Assembly: GCA_019509985.1 (NCBI GenBank)
Contig: JAEKLF010000036.1
Coordinates: forward strand, 3,517-67,516
Length of the DNA stretch: 64,000 nucleotides
Direction of reading: 5' to 3'
Origin: Burkholderiales bacterium
GTDB lineage: Bacteria > Pseudomonadota > Gammaproteobacteria > Burkholderiales > Burkholderiaceae_C
Part shown: positions 33,736 through 42,979 of the stretch, one piece after another
Layout of the letters: each line of letters opens with the position of its first letter
How positions within the stretch are numbered: the first letter of the stretch is position 1
Notes under the pieces: model-generated
Told to the model about the DNA's origin: nothing
The model's input: the letters and a program-made list of their open reading frames with translations, nothing else
Database searches by the model: none
Program-made: the position numbers and the translations under genes

Positions 33736-34875
33736 ATGACCCCATCCACCTCTCGTCTGTTGTGGCTGCTGGCGCTGGCGAACTTCGTCATCGGCATGGG
33801 CGCTTTCGTCGTCGTCGGCGTGCTGTCGCCGGTGGCAGCGGCCTTCGACGTCGACCGCGCCCACGCCGGTGCGCTGATGAGCGTCTACGCCGCGACCTAC
33901 GCCATCGCCTCGCCGCTGCTGGTGGCCGCCACCGGCCGGCTGGACCGCCGGCGGCTGCTGACCATCGGCCTGGCGCTGTTCGCGCTCGGCGCGCTCGCGG
34001 CCGCGCTGGCGCCGAGCTTTGCACTGCTGCTGGCCGCACGGGCGCTGATGGCCCTGGGCGGCGGCCTGGTCACGCCGGTGGCGGCCTCCATTGGCGTGGC
34101 GCTGGCAGGGCCGGGCCAGCAGGGACGGGCACTGGCCGTCGTCTTTGGCGGGCTCACGTCCGCCCAGGTACTGGGCGTGCCGGCCGGTGCATGGCTGGGT
34201 TATGCCTTTGGCTGGGCTGCGGCCTTCGCCGTCGTCGCCGGGTTGTCCTTGCTGGGTCTGGTGGCCATCGTTACGGCCTTGCCCTCCGGCATCGCCGTAC
34301 CGGTGGCAAACCTGGCGAGCCTGGGTGCGGTGCTGCGCAGTGGGCGGCTGATGCTGGCCATCGCGTTCACGGCCCTGTTCACCGGCGCGCTCTACGTCTG
34401 CTACACCTTCCTCGCACCGCTGCTGGAGACGCTCTACGGTCTCAGCCGCGACGGCGTCACCGGCATGCTGCTGCTGTTCGGCCTGGGCGCCGTCGTTGGC
34501 AACGCGATGGGCGGGCGGCTGACCGACGGCATCGGCTCGCTGCGCACGCTCGTCCTGCTGTGCCTGGCGCAGAGCCTGCTAATGCCGGCGCTGACCTTGC
34601 CGACCTGGCCGTTGCCCGTGGTCGGCGCGCTGATCTTCGTCTGGAGCGTGTTCGGCTGGAGTTTCATGGTGCCGCAGCAGGCACGCCTGGCGGCGCTGGA
34701 CCCGGCGCGGCTGCCGGTGCTGTTCGCGCTGAATGCGTCGGCCATCTACGTCGGCGCGACGCTGGGTTCGAGTGTGGGCGGCGCGGTGCTGAAGGGCCTC
34801 GGCCTGCATGCGCTGGGCCTGTTTGGCGCCACGCTGGCCCTGCTTGGTCTGGCCTCATTGGCATTCCGTCGCTGA
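33736..34875 (+). CDS. MFS exporter (AraJ/PbuE-like)
   Basis: 379 residues, 12 hydrophobic segments. The start at 33736 follows AGGGAG. The loop between helices 2 and 3 (TGRLDRRRLL) and the ALMALGGGLVTPVA segment fit drug:H+ antiporter-type MFS proteins. Substrate not predictable. It lies 58 bp downstream of the VTT gene. Confidence 0.85.
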   Translation: MTPSTSRLLWLLALANFVIGMGAFVVVGVLSPVAAAFDVDRAHAGALMSVYAATYAIASPLLVAATGRLDRRRLLTIGLALFALGALAAALAPSFALLLAARALMALGGGLVTPVAASIGVALAGPGQQGRALAVVFGGLTSAQVLGVPAGAWLGYAFGWAAAFAVVAGLSLLGLVAIVTALPSGIAVPVANLASLGAVLRSGRLMLAIAFTALFTGALYVCYTFLAPLLETLYGLSRDGVTGMLLLFGLGAVVGNAMGGRLTDGIGSLRTLVLLCLAQSLLMPALTLPTWPLPVVGALIFVWSVFGWSFMVPQQARLAALDPARLPVLFALNASAIYVGATLGSSVGGAVLKGLGLHALGLFGATLALLGLASLAFRR

Positions 34876-34934
34876 CCTTGGACAGGGGCTTTGCCGGCCC
34901 CGCATACTGGCCACCCCTATCGGAGACACGACCC

Positions 34935-35735
34935 ATGAAGACTTGGCTGATCGCCACTCTCGCCCTGGCTGCCGCAGGCGCGCAAGCGCAAGGCACCGAC
35001 CCGCTGAAGGCCGCCGTCGCGGCCGACCACCGTTCGGTGGGCAATGTCGCCCGCGACGTCTACCGCCACCCTTACGAGACGCTGGCCTTCTTCGGCATCA
35101 AGCCGACCGACACCGTCGTCGAGCTCGCCCCCGGCCCCGGCGGCTGGTACACCGAGATCCTCGCGCCCTACCTGTCTGCACAAGGCCAGCTCTATGAGGC
35201 CGCTGACGATCCGGCCTCCAGCTCCGCCTACAACCAGCGCAGCGCGGCCCGCTTCAAGGCCAAGATGGATTCGATGGGCGTCTACGGCAAGGTCAAGATC
35301 ACCGTCTTCGACCCCGTTGCCGGCAAGCTCGACATCGCGCCCGCGGGCAGCGCCGATGCGGTGCTGACCTTCCGCAACGTGCACAACTGGATGGACGCCG
35401 GCACCGCCCAGGCCGTGTTCAATGCAGCCTTCAAGGCGCTGAAGTCCGGCGGCACGCTGGGCGTCGAGGAGCACCGCCTGCCGGCCTCGCGCACGCAGGA
35501 CCCCAAGGCCGGCACGGGCTATGTGCAGGAGGCCACGGTCATCAAGTTCGCCGAAGCCGCCGGCTTCAAGCTGGCCGGCCGCAGCGACATCAACGCCAAC
35601 CCCAAGGACACGGCGGATCACCCCGATGGTGTCTGGACCCTGCCGCCGACCTATGCGCTCAAGGACAAGGACCGCGCCAAGTACCAGGCCATTGGCGAGA
35701 GCGACCGCATGACCTTGAAGTTCACGAAGCCCTGA
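34935..35735 (+). CDS. Exported SAM-dependent methyltransferase-fold protein
   Basis: 266 residues. A signal peptide (MKTWLIATLALAAAGAQAQ) puts this methyltransferase fold outside the cytoplasm, where SAM is not normally found. The core VVELAPGPGGWYTEILAPYL is a motif I, and VLTFRNVHNWMDAG a motif IV-like segment. Homologues of this exported type (COG4798-like) are known but lack an assigned substrate. It overlaps the next gene by 1 bp (TGATG). Confidence 0.82.
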   Translation: MKTWLIATLALAAAGAQAQGTDPLKAAVAADHRSVGNVARDVYRHPYETLAFFGIKPTDTVVELAPGPGGWYTEILAPYLSAQGQLYEAADDPASSSAYNQRSAARFKAKMDSMGVYGKVKITVFDPVAGKLDIAPAGSADAVLTFRNVHNWMDAGTAQAVFNAAFKALKSGGTLGVEEHRLPASRTQDPKAGTGYVQEATVIKFAEAAGFKLAGRSDINANPKDTADHPDGVWTLPPTYALKDKDRAKYQAIGESDRMTLKFTKP

Positions 35736-36544
35736 TGGGTCGGCGGCACGCGGTCATCGGCTATGGCCGCTTGGCAGCGGCGCTGGTGCCGGCGCTGCGT
35801 GCGGCGGGTGAGGATGTCGTCGTCGGACGGCGTTCGCCCGGCGATGGTGAACTGGGCGTGGCGGATGCGATGCGCGCCGCCGACTGGGTCTGGTTGACCG
35901 TGCCGGACGACCACATCGCCGCCATCGCCGCAGCTCTGCCATGGCGAGCGGGCCAGCTGGCCCTGCACTGCAGCGGCGCAACGCCGCTCGCCGCGCTGGC
36001 GCCAGCGCCGGCCGCGGCCGGCTTTCATCCGCTGAAGTTGCTGGCCGGCGACGCGGGCCTGGCGGGCGCTCACGTCGGCATCGAGGCCGACGCCGCTCAG
36101 CAGCCTGTGCTGCAAGCACTCGCCCACGCACTGGGCCTCGTGCCGCTGGCGCTGCCGGCGCCGATGAGCGGCGAAGCGCGCGCGGCCTATCACGCGGCGG
36201 CCAACCTGGCGGCCAGCGGCGTGCTGGCCGTGCTGGCCGAGGCGCAGTCGCTTTGGGTGGCAGCGGGCCTGGCGCCGTCCGACGCGTTGCCGGCACTCAC
36301 GCCGCTGACCCGTGGCGCGCTGGACACGGCCCTGGCGCGCGGGCTGGCCGGCGCCGTCTCCGGGCCCGTCGCCCGTGGCGACGCCGGCGTGCTGGCCCGC
36401 CACCTGGACGCACTAGCCGCCGCCGGCCTGGACACCGACCTGTTGCTGGCGCTGGGCCGGCGACAGCTCGCGCTGGCCGAGGCGGCCGGGCGCCTGGATG
36501 CAGCGCAGCTCACGGCGCTGCACGCTCTGCTGGGTTCGCGATGA
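35735..36544 (+). CDS. Rossmann-fold/DUF2520 oxidoreductase-like protein
   Basis: 269 residues. AVIGYGRLAAALVPAL is a dinucleotide-binding strand-loop-helix; WLTVPDDHIAAIA, LHCSGATPLAAL and GFHPLKLLAGD follow the pattern of the Rossmann-like plus DUF2520 family related to ketopantoate and pyrroline reductases. The reaction is unknown. Its start overlaps the methyltransferase stop. Confidence 0.8.
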   Translation: MGRRHAVIGYGRLAAALVPALRAAGEDVVVGRRSPGDGELGVADAMRAADWVWLTVPDDHIAAIAAALPWRAGQLALHCSGATPLAALAPAPAAAGFHPLKLLAGDAGLAGAHVGIEADAAQQPVLQALAHALGLVPLALPAPMSGEARAAYHAAANLAASGVLAVLAEAQSLWVAAGLAPSDALPALTPLTRGALDTALARGLAGAVSGPVARGDAGVLARHLDALAAAGLDTDLLLALGRRQLALAEAAGRLDAAQLTALHALLGSR

Positions 36545-36664
36545 ATACGCTTGCAGCTGGCGTGACAAAGGCCGCGTTCGGCCGTCAGCCTGGCATTTGG
36601 CGGCGAGCCGCGCGTCCTAGACTGCCCAGATTCCCGTCGCCGTTGCCGGGACAGGGAGTTCCAG

Positions 36665-37219
36665 ATGTCCGACGCGTCCATCCAGACCATGATCCGGGCC
36701 GACGCCGCCCAGATCCTGCACGACGTCGTCGAAGAGCTGCCCGATGCCCGCGAGCGCCTGGCCTACGTGCGCAGCATGACGGAGCAGGCCGCCACCAAGG
36801 TGCTCAACCTGGTGGAAGCCGCGGCCGATGACGCCGAGGCCGTGCGCAAGAAGGGCCGCGAACTGTCCGACGCGCTGAACCGCCTGGCCCTGTCCAGCAA
36901 CATCAGCCCCGAACGGGCTCGCGCGCTGATGAAGCTGTGCGCGGCCTATGCCGCCGACGCCGCGAGCTTTGCGGCGCGCGAGAAGTCGCTGCACACCGAG
37001 ATCATGATGTCGCAGGACTTCCAGGATCTCTCCGGTCAGGTCATCAACAAGGTCAGCAAGATGCTGGAGCGCGCCGAGCCGCCGCTCAAGGACCTGATCC
37101 AGTCCATGCCCAAGCCGGCCCCGGCCGCCGCGACCGCGGAACTCGGCGGCGTGCAGACGCCCGACAAGGCCCTCAAGCAGGACGATGTGGACGACCTGCT
37201 GGCCTCACTGGGTTTCTAA
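36665..37219 (+). CDS. cheZ: Chemotaxis CheY-P phosphatase CheZ
   Basis: 184 residues with AGGGAG before the ATG. The long four-helix body carries SQDFQDLSGQVINKV, where Q is the catalytic residue that helps hydrolyse CheY-phosphate, and the C-terminal tail QDDVDDLLASLGF is the CheY-binding peptide. It ends the chemotactic signal at the flagellar motor. No other che or flagellar genes are adjacent, so it stands apart from the main cluster. Confidence 0.95.
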   Translation: MSDASIQTMIRADAAQILHDVVEELPDARERLAYVRSMTEQAATKVLNLVEAAADDAEAVRKKGRELSDALNRLALSSNISPERARALMKLCAAYAADAASFAAREKSLHTEIMMSQDFQDLSGQVINKVSKMLERAEPPLKDLIQSMPKPAPAAATAELGGVQTPDKALKQDDVDDLLASLGF

Positions 37220-38037
37220 AGCCAAGCTGCCGGGTCGAGCCGGTAGTAGCCGCTCAGCTCGGCATACAGCGCCGGGTGGCCCGTGGCCAGTTCGATGGGC
37301 CGCTCGAAGAACAGTTCGCTGACGACGGCGAAGAACTCCGCCGGATCAGTGGCCGCGTAGGCATCGATCAACCCGGGCTCGCCGCGCGCGAGCCGCCAGC
37401 GCAGCATGTCGTACTCGTTCTGCATCACCGTGGACCAGCGCCGGTAGGCCTCGGCCGTCGGCAACGCGGGTGCACCGTTGGCGCGGCCACCGGCCTGGTC
37501 GAGCTGGTGGGCGAACTCGTGGATGACGACGTTGTGCCCATCACCCGGCGTGGCTGCGCCGCGCCTGACTTCGTCCCAGGCCAGCAAGACCTGGCCCTGG
37601 CTCCAGCTCTCGCCGGCCAGTACGCGGCGCTGGTCGGACAGCACGCCGCTGGACTCGGTCACCGGCCGGTCGACGACGAAGGCGCCCGGGTAGACCAGCA
37701 CCTGGCGCAGTTCGGGGTAGACGCCGCGCGTCGCACCGAGCAGCGGCAGGCAGGCCAGCGCGGCGATGGTCACGCGGATTTCATCGGTTACGCGCAGGCC
37801 GCGGCAGCCGATGATGGGTTTTTCGGCCAGGAAGACCTGCATCAGCGCCTTGAGCTTGAGCTGCTGGCGAGCCGGCAGCCTCGAGACCAGCGGCACCTGG
37901 CGGCGCAGCAGCCGACGCCAGGCCTGCGGGAAGGGCCGGCCGGCGATGCGCTCGCGCCGACGGCGCACCCACAGCGGCCACAGCGCGACAGCCGCGGCGG
38001 CCAGCAGGGCAAGGCAGAAGCAGATCAGCAGCGGCAT
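37216..38037 (-). CDS. mtfA: MtfA-like zinc metallopeptidase (M90)
   Basis: 273 residues from the ATG at 38037, with an N-terminal membrane segment (LLICFCLALLAAAAVALWPLW). The zinc site is HEFAHQLD, with the third ligand Glu expected in EFFAVVSELFFE. E. coli MtfA binds the regulator Mlc and has peptidase activity. Its 3' end overlaps the cheZ 3' end by 4 bp (convergent genes). Confidence 0.88.
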   Translation of the reverse strand: MPLLICFCLALLAAAAVALWPLWVRRRRERIAGRPFPQAWRRLLRRQVPLVSRLPARQQLKLKALMQVFLAEKPIIGCRGLRVTDEIRVTIAALACLPLLGATRGVYPELRQVLVYPGAFVVDRPVTESSGVLSDQRRVLAGESWSQGQVLLAWDEVRRGAATPGDGHNVVIHEFAHQLDQAGGRANGAPALPTAEAYRRWSTVMQNEYDMLRWRLARGEPGLIDAYAATDPAEFFAVVSELFFERPIELATGHPALYAELSGYYRLDPAAWL

Positions 38038-38164
38038 GGAGCGTCCCGGTGGTTCCGCCTGCAACTGGGTGTGGCAAGGCGCTTTGCAAGCCCCGCGACC
38101 GACGCAGGCGGATGGCAAAGGCAGCGCACAAGCGCGAGCACGGCGTACACGCTAGTCTGCGCCC

Positions 38165-39343
38165 ATGTCCATTCCCATGCCCATCGAACGCGAATCGCGT
38201 CTGCAGGCCTGGCAGGTGCTGCTCGGCGGCATCTGCGCGCTGGTGCTGACCATTGGCCTGGCCCGCTTCGCCTACACGCCGCTGCTGCCGCAGATGCACA
38301 CCCAAGCCGGCCTGGGCGTGGCCGATGGCGGCATGCTGGCGGCCATCAACTACGCCGGCTACATGAGCGGCGCGCTGTTGGCGGCCTGGATCGAAAGCCC
38401 GATTTGGCGTCAGCGCCTGTACAGCTGGGGTCTGCCGCTGGCCCTGGTCATCACGGCGCTGATGGGCCTGAGCACGCAGTTCGGCGTCTGGGCGCTGTCA
38501 CGCTATGTCGGCGGCCTGTGTGGCGCCGCGGGCATGCTGCTGGGCTCGGGCCTGGTGCAAGGCTGGCTGATGCGGTCGGGGCGGCGGCCCGAACTGGGCC
38601 TGTACTTCGTCGGCCTGGGCCTGGGCATCGTCGTGTCGGCGCTGGGCGCGATGGGCATGACGGGGCTGAACCTCGGCTGGGCCGCACAGTGGCAGGGCTT
38701 TGCGCTGCTGGGACTGGCCTTCCTGATTCCGGCCTGGGCCTGGCGCCCGCCGGTGCCGCCGCCAGTGGTCAAGGCTGCGAATGGGGCGGCACCCAGCCGG
38801 CGCTGGATGGCGTTGATGGTCGCGGCCTACTTCTGCGCGGGCTGGGGCTTCGTCATCAACGCGACCTTCACGGTCGCCATCGTCGAGAAGCAGCCGCTGC
38901 TGGCCGGGCAGGGGCCGTGGGCCTGGCTGCTGGTCGGGCTGGCGGCCACGCCGGCGGTGTTCGTGTGGGATCGCATCGCGCGGCGCACCGGCGATGTCGG
39001 CGCGCTGCTGATCGCCTTTGGCGTGCAGATCGTTGGCGTGCTGCTGCCGATGCTGGCCGGTGGCCTCATCGCTTCCCTGCTGGGCGCGTTGCTGTACGGC
39101 GCGACTTTCATCGGCATCGTCAGCCTGACGCTGGCCCTGGTGGGCCGGCGCTCACCCGCCAACCCCGGCAAGGCAATGGCACGGCTGACGCTGAGCTATG
39201 GCGTGGCGCAGGTCAGCGCGCCGGCGCTGACGGGACGCATGGTCGAGGCCAGTGGCAGCTTCGACGCGGCGCTGTGGCTGACGGCGGCCGTGCTGGCCGC
39301 CGGCATGCTCGCCCTGGTGGGCGTGCTGCGCGAATCGCGCTGA
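38165..39343 (+). CDS. YbfB/YjiJ-family MFS transporter
   Basis: 392 residues, 12 hydrophobic segments. LTIGLARFAYTPLLPQM and AAINYAGYMSGALLAA are characteristic of the YbfB/YjiJ group. The first residues (MSIPMPIERESRLQAWQ) are cytoplasmic. Substrate unknown. It is divergent from mtfA with 127 bp between them. Confidence 0.88.
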   Translation: MSIPMPIERESRLQAWQVLLGGICALVLTIGLARFAYTPLLPQMHTQAGLGVADGGMLAAINYAGYMSGALLAAWIESPIWRQRLYSWGLPLALVITALMGLSTQFGVWALSRYVGGLCGAAGMLLGSGLVQGWLMRSGRRPELGLYFVGLGLGIVVSALGAMGMTGLNLGWAAQWQGFALLGLAFLIPAWAWRPPVPPPVVKAANGAAPSRRWMALMVAAYFCAGWGFVINATFTVAIVEKQPLLAGQGPWAWLLVGLAATPAVFVWDRIARRTGDVGALLIAFGVQIVGVLLPMLAGGLIASLLGALLYGATFIGIVSLTLALVGRRSPANPGKAMARLTLSYGVAQVSAPALTGRMVEASGSFDAALWLTAAVLAAGMLALVGVLRESR

Positions 39344-39598
39344 TCAGCGGCCGGGCAGGGTGCCCGAGCGCGTGCGGCGCGCGGCGTCGGACATCGCCTC
39401 TGCGTCGCGCCTGTCCTGCTCGCGGTCCGCGGCGGTGCGGCAGGTGATCTTCTGGAACTTGCTGCCGGTGATCTGCTCGCGCTCGCAGACCGTGGTGGGA
39501 TCGATGGCAGCGACCTGCTGCGGCGCCTCGTTGACGGCAGGCGTGCCGGCACAGCCGATCAGCATGGCGGGAAGCAGGAGCAAAAACAGGCGTTTCAT
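39344..39598 (-). CDS. Small lipoprotein, paralogue 1
   Basis: 84 residues with a lipobox (AMLIGC-A, Cys16). The mature part (TTVCEREQITGSKFQKITCR) contains two cysteines that likely form a disulphide. The next gene upstream on the same strand is a paralogue with the same pattern (DTICEREARTGTSLPTTRCR). Function unknown; anchored to a membrane by lipid. Its stop begins directly at the end of the MFS gene (convergent, no gap). Confidence 0.8.
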   Translation of the reverse strand: MKRLFLLLLPAMLIGCAGTPAVNEAPQQVAAIDPTTVCEREQITGSKFQKITCRTAADREQDRRDAEAMSDAARRTRSGTLPGR

Positions 39599-39678
39599 GA
39601 TGTCGGAGCCGGGGGTGGGCCAAGGGCACCTCGCTTCGACCTTTCGGGAAGCGGGTTGTGGAAACGGGATGAACGGGC

Positions 39679-39930
39679 TTATTTGCCCGTGGTCAGGCCC
39701 TGGAAGTTGCGTCGTGCCTCTTCCACCTGGGCGACGCCTTCCTGGGCGGCCTTGCGCTGCTCGGCGGTGCGGCAACGCGTGGTCGGCAGGCTGGTGCCGG
39801 TGCGGGCCTCGCGCTCGCAGATGGTGTCCTTGTCGACAGGCGCCAGCGCGACCTCCTGCTTGGGTTCGGTCGGCGCGGACGCGCAGGCGGCCAGCAGCAA
39901 GGGGATCAAGGGCAGCAGCAATCGTTTCAT
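39679..39930 (-). CDS. Small lipoprotein, paralogue 2
   Basis: 83 residues, lipobox LLLAAC-A, then CEREARTG...TRCRTAEQRK as in the neighbouring paralogue. Together they are a tandem duplication. Divergent from the S9 peptidase gene at 39,995, sharing a 64-bp promoter region. Confidence 0.8.
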   Translation of the reverse strand: MKRLLLPLIPLLLAACASAPTEPKQEVALAPVDKDTICEREARTGTSLPTTRCRTAEQRKAAQEGVAQVEEARRNFQGLTTGK

Positions 39931-39994
39931 GGCGAAAGACAGTCGAGGTTAGGCGCCGCAGAATACCGCGCGCCTGACTTCCCAACACCATGAC

Positions 39995-42028
39995 ATGCGA
40001 CACCTGCTGACAACCCTAGCTCTCGCCGGACTGCTGCTTTCGCCGGCGTTTGCCCAGCCCGCGCCGGTGGCCCGCAGCTTCGACGCCGCCGCGGCCAACG
40101 GCCTGCAACGCCTCGTCGACCCCGAGATCTCGCCGGATGGCCGCTGGGTCGTCTACGGCCTGCGGGCGGCCGACATGGCCAAGGACAAATTCCAGACCGA
40201 CCTCTGGCTCGCGCCGACGGCGCCCGGCAGCGTGCCGCGGCGCCTGACCTTTGCCGGCGACGTCACCGGCAAGCCGCACTGGGTCGGCCCGACGGGTGAC
40301 GCCATCGCCTTCCTGGCCGCGCGTGGCGGTGAGGAGGACAAGAAGAACGGCCCGCAGCTCTGGCGTCTGCCGGTCGCTGGCGGCGGCGAGGCCGAGAAGC
40401 TGACCGACGTGAAGGGCGGCGTCGAGGACTACGCCCTGTCGCCCGACGGCCGCCGCGCCGTCCTCGTCGTCATGGACGAGGCACCCGACCCCGAGACACT
40501 GGGTGGCTGGCAGCGCAAGACGGCCTTTCCCATCGTCATCGACCGCTTCCACTTCAAGCAGGACCGCGAGGGTTATCTCGATGGCCGCCACAAGCACCTT
40601 CAGCTCTTCGACCTGGCCAGCCGCAAGGCCGAGGCGCTGACCCGCGGCGACTTCGACGAGACCGCGCCGGCCTGGAGCCCGGATGGCCGGGAACTGGCCT
40701 TCCTCAGCAACCGCGCGGCCGAGCTGGACCGCACCGAGGCGACCAGCCTCTTCGTCATGCCCGCTGTACCCGGCGCCGCGCAGCGCGCGCTGGCCACGCT
40801 GACGACGGACAACGACGATGCCCATCCGGCCTGGAGTCCTGACGGCCGCCTCATCGCTCTGCCCACGGGCGACGAGATCAAGTGGAGCGCCTACCAGCAA
40901 TGGCGCGTCAGCCTCTACGACGCAGCCAGCGGCGCGGCCCGCGTGCTGAGTGCGGGCCTGGACCGAGGCTGGCAGCCCCAGCTCGCCTGGACGCCGGATG
41001 GCACGGCCCTCGTCGGCGTCGTCGACGATGACAGGCACAGCCAGCTCGCGCGCATCACGCTGGCGGACGGCAAGCTGCAGCGGCTGAGCGGCCCGGGCAC
41101 GGCCGCGATGGCCAGCGTGGCGCGCGACGGCCGCATCGCTTTCCTGGCCGGCGGCTTCAGCCAGCCGGCCGAACTGAAGCTGCAGGAGCCCGGCGCAGCT
41201 GCACCGCGGGCACTGACGGCCCATCACGACAGCTGGCGTGCCGGCCTGGCGCTGTCGACGGTGCGCGAGTTCGCGGTGAAGAGCGCGGACGGCGCCGAGG
41301 TCCGTGGCCTGCTGGCCCTGCCGCCCGAAGCCAGGCTGCCGCTGCCCACGGTGCTCTTCGTCCACGGTGGCCCCAACGGCCAGGATGCCCACGAACTGGC
41401 CGGCCGCAGCGTGCTGCGCGAGCGCCTCGTCGCGGCCGGCTACGCCGTGCTGCAGGTCAACTACCGTGGCAGCAGCGGCCGCGGCCAGGCCTTCCAGCGC
41501 GCCATCCATGCGGACTGGGGTCATCTCGAAGTGCAGGACCTGCACGCGGCCGTGGACTGGGCCGTCAAGCAGGGCATTGCCGACCCGGCGCGCCTGGGCG
41601 TGGGCGGCTGGAGCTACGGCGGCCTGCTGACCGATTACCTGATCGCCAGCGACAACCGCTTCAAGGCCGCCGTCAGCGGTGCCGGCAGCGGCAACCAGCT
41701 CAGCATGTTCGGCGCCGACCAGTACGCCGTGCAGTACGAGCGCGAGATGGGCCTGCCCTGGGCGCAACGCGAACGCTGGCTGAAGGTCTCCTACCCCTTC
41801 TTCAAGGCCGACCGCATCAAGACGCCCACCCTCTTCCTCGGCGGCGAGAAGGACTTCAACGTGCCCATCGCCGGCGGCGAGCAGATGTATCTGGCGCTGA
41901 AGATGCTGGGCGTGCCGACCCAGCTGGTCATCTACCCGGGCCAGTTCCACGGCCTGTCGTTGCCCAGCTACCAGCGCGACTGGGAGGCCCGTTTCATCGC
42001 CTGGATGGACCGCTATCTGAAGCCCTAG
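39995..42028 (+). CDS. S9-family (prolyl oligopeptidase-like) serine peptidase
   Basis: 677 residues with a signal peptide (ending AFA-QP), so exported. Residues 40-400 form WD40/TolB-like beta-propeller blades (SPDGRWVVYGL, WSPDGRELAFLS, WSPDGRLIALP). The C-terminal hydrolase has the nucleophile in GWSYGG, acid in GGEKDFNVPI and histidine in GQFHGLS. It cleaves small peptides in the periplasm. The stop codon is the first base pair region of a large inverted repeat. Confidence 0.9.
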   Translation: MRHLLTTLALAGLLLSPAFAQPAPVARSFDAAAANGLQRLVDPEISPDGRWVVYGLRAADMAKDKFQTDLWLAPTAPGSVPRRLTFAGDVTGKPHWVGPTGDAIAFLAARGGEEDKKNGPQLWRLPVAGGGEAEKLTDVKGGVEDYALSPDGRRAVLVVMDEAPDPETLGGWQRKTAFPIVIDRFHFKQDREGYLDGRHKHLQLFDLASRKAEALTRGDFDETAPAWSPDGRELAFLSNRAAELDRTEATSLFVMPAVPGAAQRALATLTTDNDDAHPAWSPDGRLIALPTGDEIKWSAYQQWRVSLYDAASGAARVLSAGLDRGWQPQLAWTPDGTALVGVVDDDRHSQLARITLADGKLQRLSGPGTAAMASVARDGRIAFLAGGFSQPAELKLQEPGAAAPRALTAHHDSWRAGLALSTVREFAVKSADGAEVRGLLALPPEARLPLPTVLFVHGGPNGQDAHELAGRSVLRERLVAAGYAVLQVNYRGSSGRGQAFQRAIHADWGHLEVQDLHAAVDWAVKQGIADPARLGVGGWSYGGLLTDYLIASDNRFKAAVSGAGSGNQLSMFGADQYAVQYEREMGLPWAQRERWLKVSYPFFKADRIKTPTLFLGGEKDFNVPIAGGEQMYLALKMLGVPTQLVIYPGQFHGLSLPSYQRDWEARFIAWMDRYLKP

Positions 42029-42294
42029 GAGCCTTCGGGGCAGAGGGCGTGGCCCGCGCCGGAGCGAGTTGCGGGGCCAGTCCAGGCGCCGGCGAGGCGT
42101 GGGGCGGACCCCACAACGAGCCGGCAACGCCGCATGGGTCTGCAAATCGCCCCGGCCCTGCGGGTTGAGCCTGGCAGGGGGCGCATGCGTTGTTGCTCGT
42201 CGTTGTGGGTCCCAACCCATGGCCTCCTCGCGCCTAGCCTGCGCCCCCTGCCAGGCTCAACGCGGGCCACGCCCTCTGCCCCGCAGGCTCCTAG
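42025..42294. repeat. Complex nested inverted repeat
   Basis: Outer arms 42,025-42,058 and 42,261-42,294 are complementary over 34 bp with one mismatch. A second perfect pair is 42,164-42,184 with 42,241-42,261 (21 bp). A third, imperfect pair is around 42,106-42,133 with 42,186-42,213. The second and third pairs interleave, so they cannot both form as simple hairpins. No gene is seen. It starts inside the S9 peptidase stop codon and may act as a terminator or be a miniature mobile repeat. Confidence 0.75.
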
Positions 42295-42395
42295 CAACCT
42301 TTCGCCACGAAGTAACTCCCTGTGAGCCGGTCATCCGCCGAGGCGCTGCGGTGGTTAGAGGAGTACGGCCGCGTCCTGCGGTCTGGAGAGTCCTC

Positions 42396-42557
42396 ATGAA
42401 ACGAATCGCCCTGGCGCTTGCGCTGATTGCTTCGACCTTGCTGTCCGGCTGCATCGTGGTTCCCGCCCACCGCGGCTATTACGGCGGCTATCACCGTGAT
42501 TACGACCGTGATCATGACCGCGACCGTGGCGGCTATGACCGTTACGGCCCGAGGTAA
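42396..42557 (+). CDS. Tiny lipoprotein, Tyr/Asp/Arg-rich
   Basis: 53 residues with GGAGAG before the ATG. Lipobox TLLSGC-I (Cys19), then VVPAHRGYYGGYHRDYDRDHDRD. The same VVPAHRGYY start is shared by the following gene, so it looks like a duplicate that lost its YXWGXW region. Its upstream ~90 bp are also similar to those of the next gene. Function unknown. Confidence 0.7.
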   Translation: MKRIALALALIASTLLSGCIVVPAHRGYYGGYHRDYDRDHDRDRGGYDRYGPR

Positions 42558-42637
42558 TTCTGTGTGAAGCCGTCATCCGCCCGCCCTGTGCGGGAGTTGG
42601 AAGGCGGTGGCCGCCTGGTGCGGCAAGGAGCAATCAC

Positions 42638-42979
42638 ATGAAACACCTCACGTTGTGCGCCGCCCTCGGCGCCGCCACCCTGCTGTCCGCCTGTGTGGTG
42701 GTGCCCGCCCATCGCGGCTATTACGACGGCGGCTATGCCGCTGCGCCGGCCGTCGTTGTCGACGCGCCACCGCCGGCGCCCTATGCCGAGGTGGTCCCCG
42801 TCACGCCCTATCCGGGCGCGGTCTGGATTGGCGGCTACTGGGGCTGGAGTGGCGGTCGCCACCAATGGGTGCCCGGCTACTACGAGCGCCCGCGGGCCGG
42901 CTACCGCTATGAGCCGCACCGCTGGGAAAACCATGGCGGCCGCTGGCATCTGCGCGCCGGCGCGTGGGTCAGGCTCTGA
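42638..42979 (+). CDS. YXWGXW-type repeat lipoprotein
   Basis: 113 residues. Lipobox TLLSAC-V (Cys19) followed by VVPAHRGYY and a region with GAVWIGGYWGWSGGRHQWVPGYY, the YXWGXW repeat seen in small outer-envelope proteins of proteobacteria. The last residues overlap the convergent gene by 11 bp. The function of the family is not established. Confidence 0.8.
   Translation: MKHLTLCAALGAATLLSACVVVPAHRGYYDGGYAAAPAVVVDAPPPAPYAEVVPVTPYPGAVWIGGYWGWSGGRHQWVPGYYERPRAGYRYEPHRWENHGGRWHLRAGAWVRL

Noticed and set aside
36937-39447. 836-codon open frame spanning cheZ, mtfA and the MFS gene
   Set aside because: Its product is Arg/Gly/Ala-rich nonsense overlapping three well-supported genes; it is a high-GC artefact.
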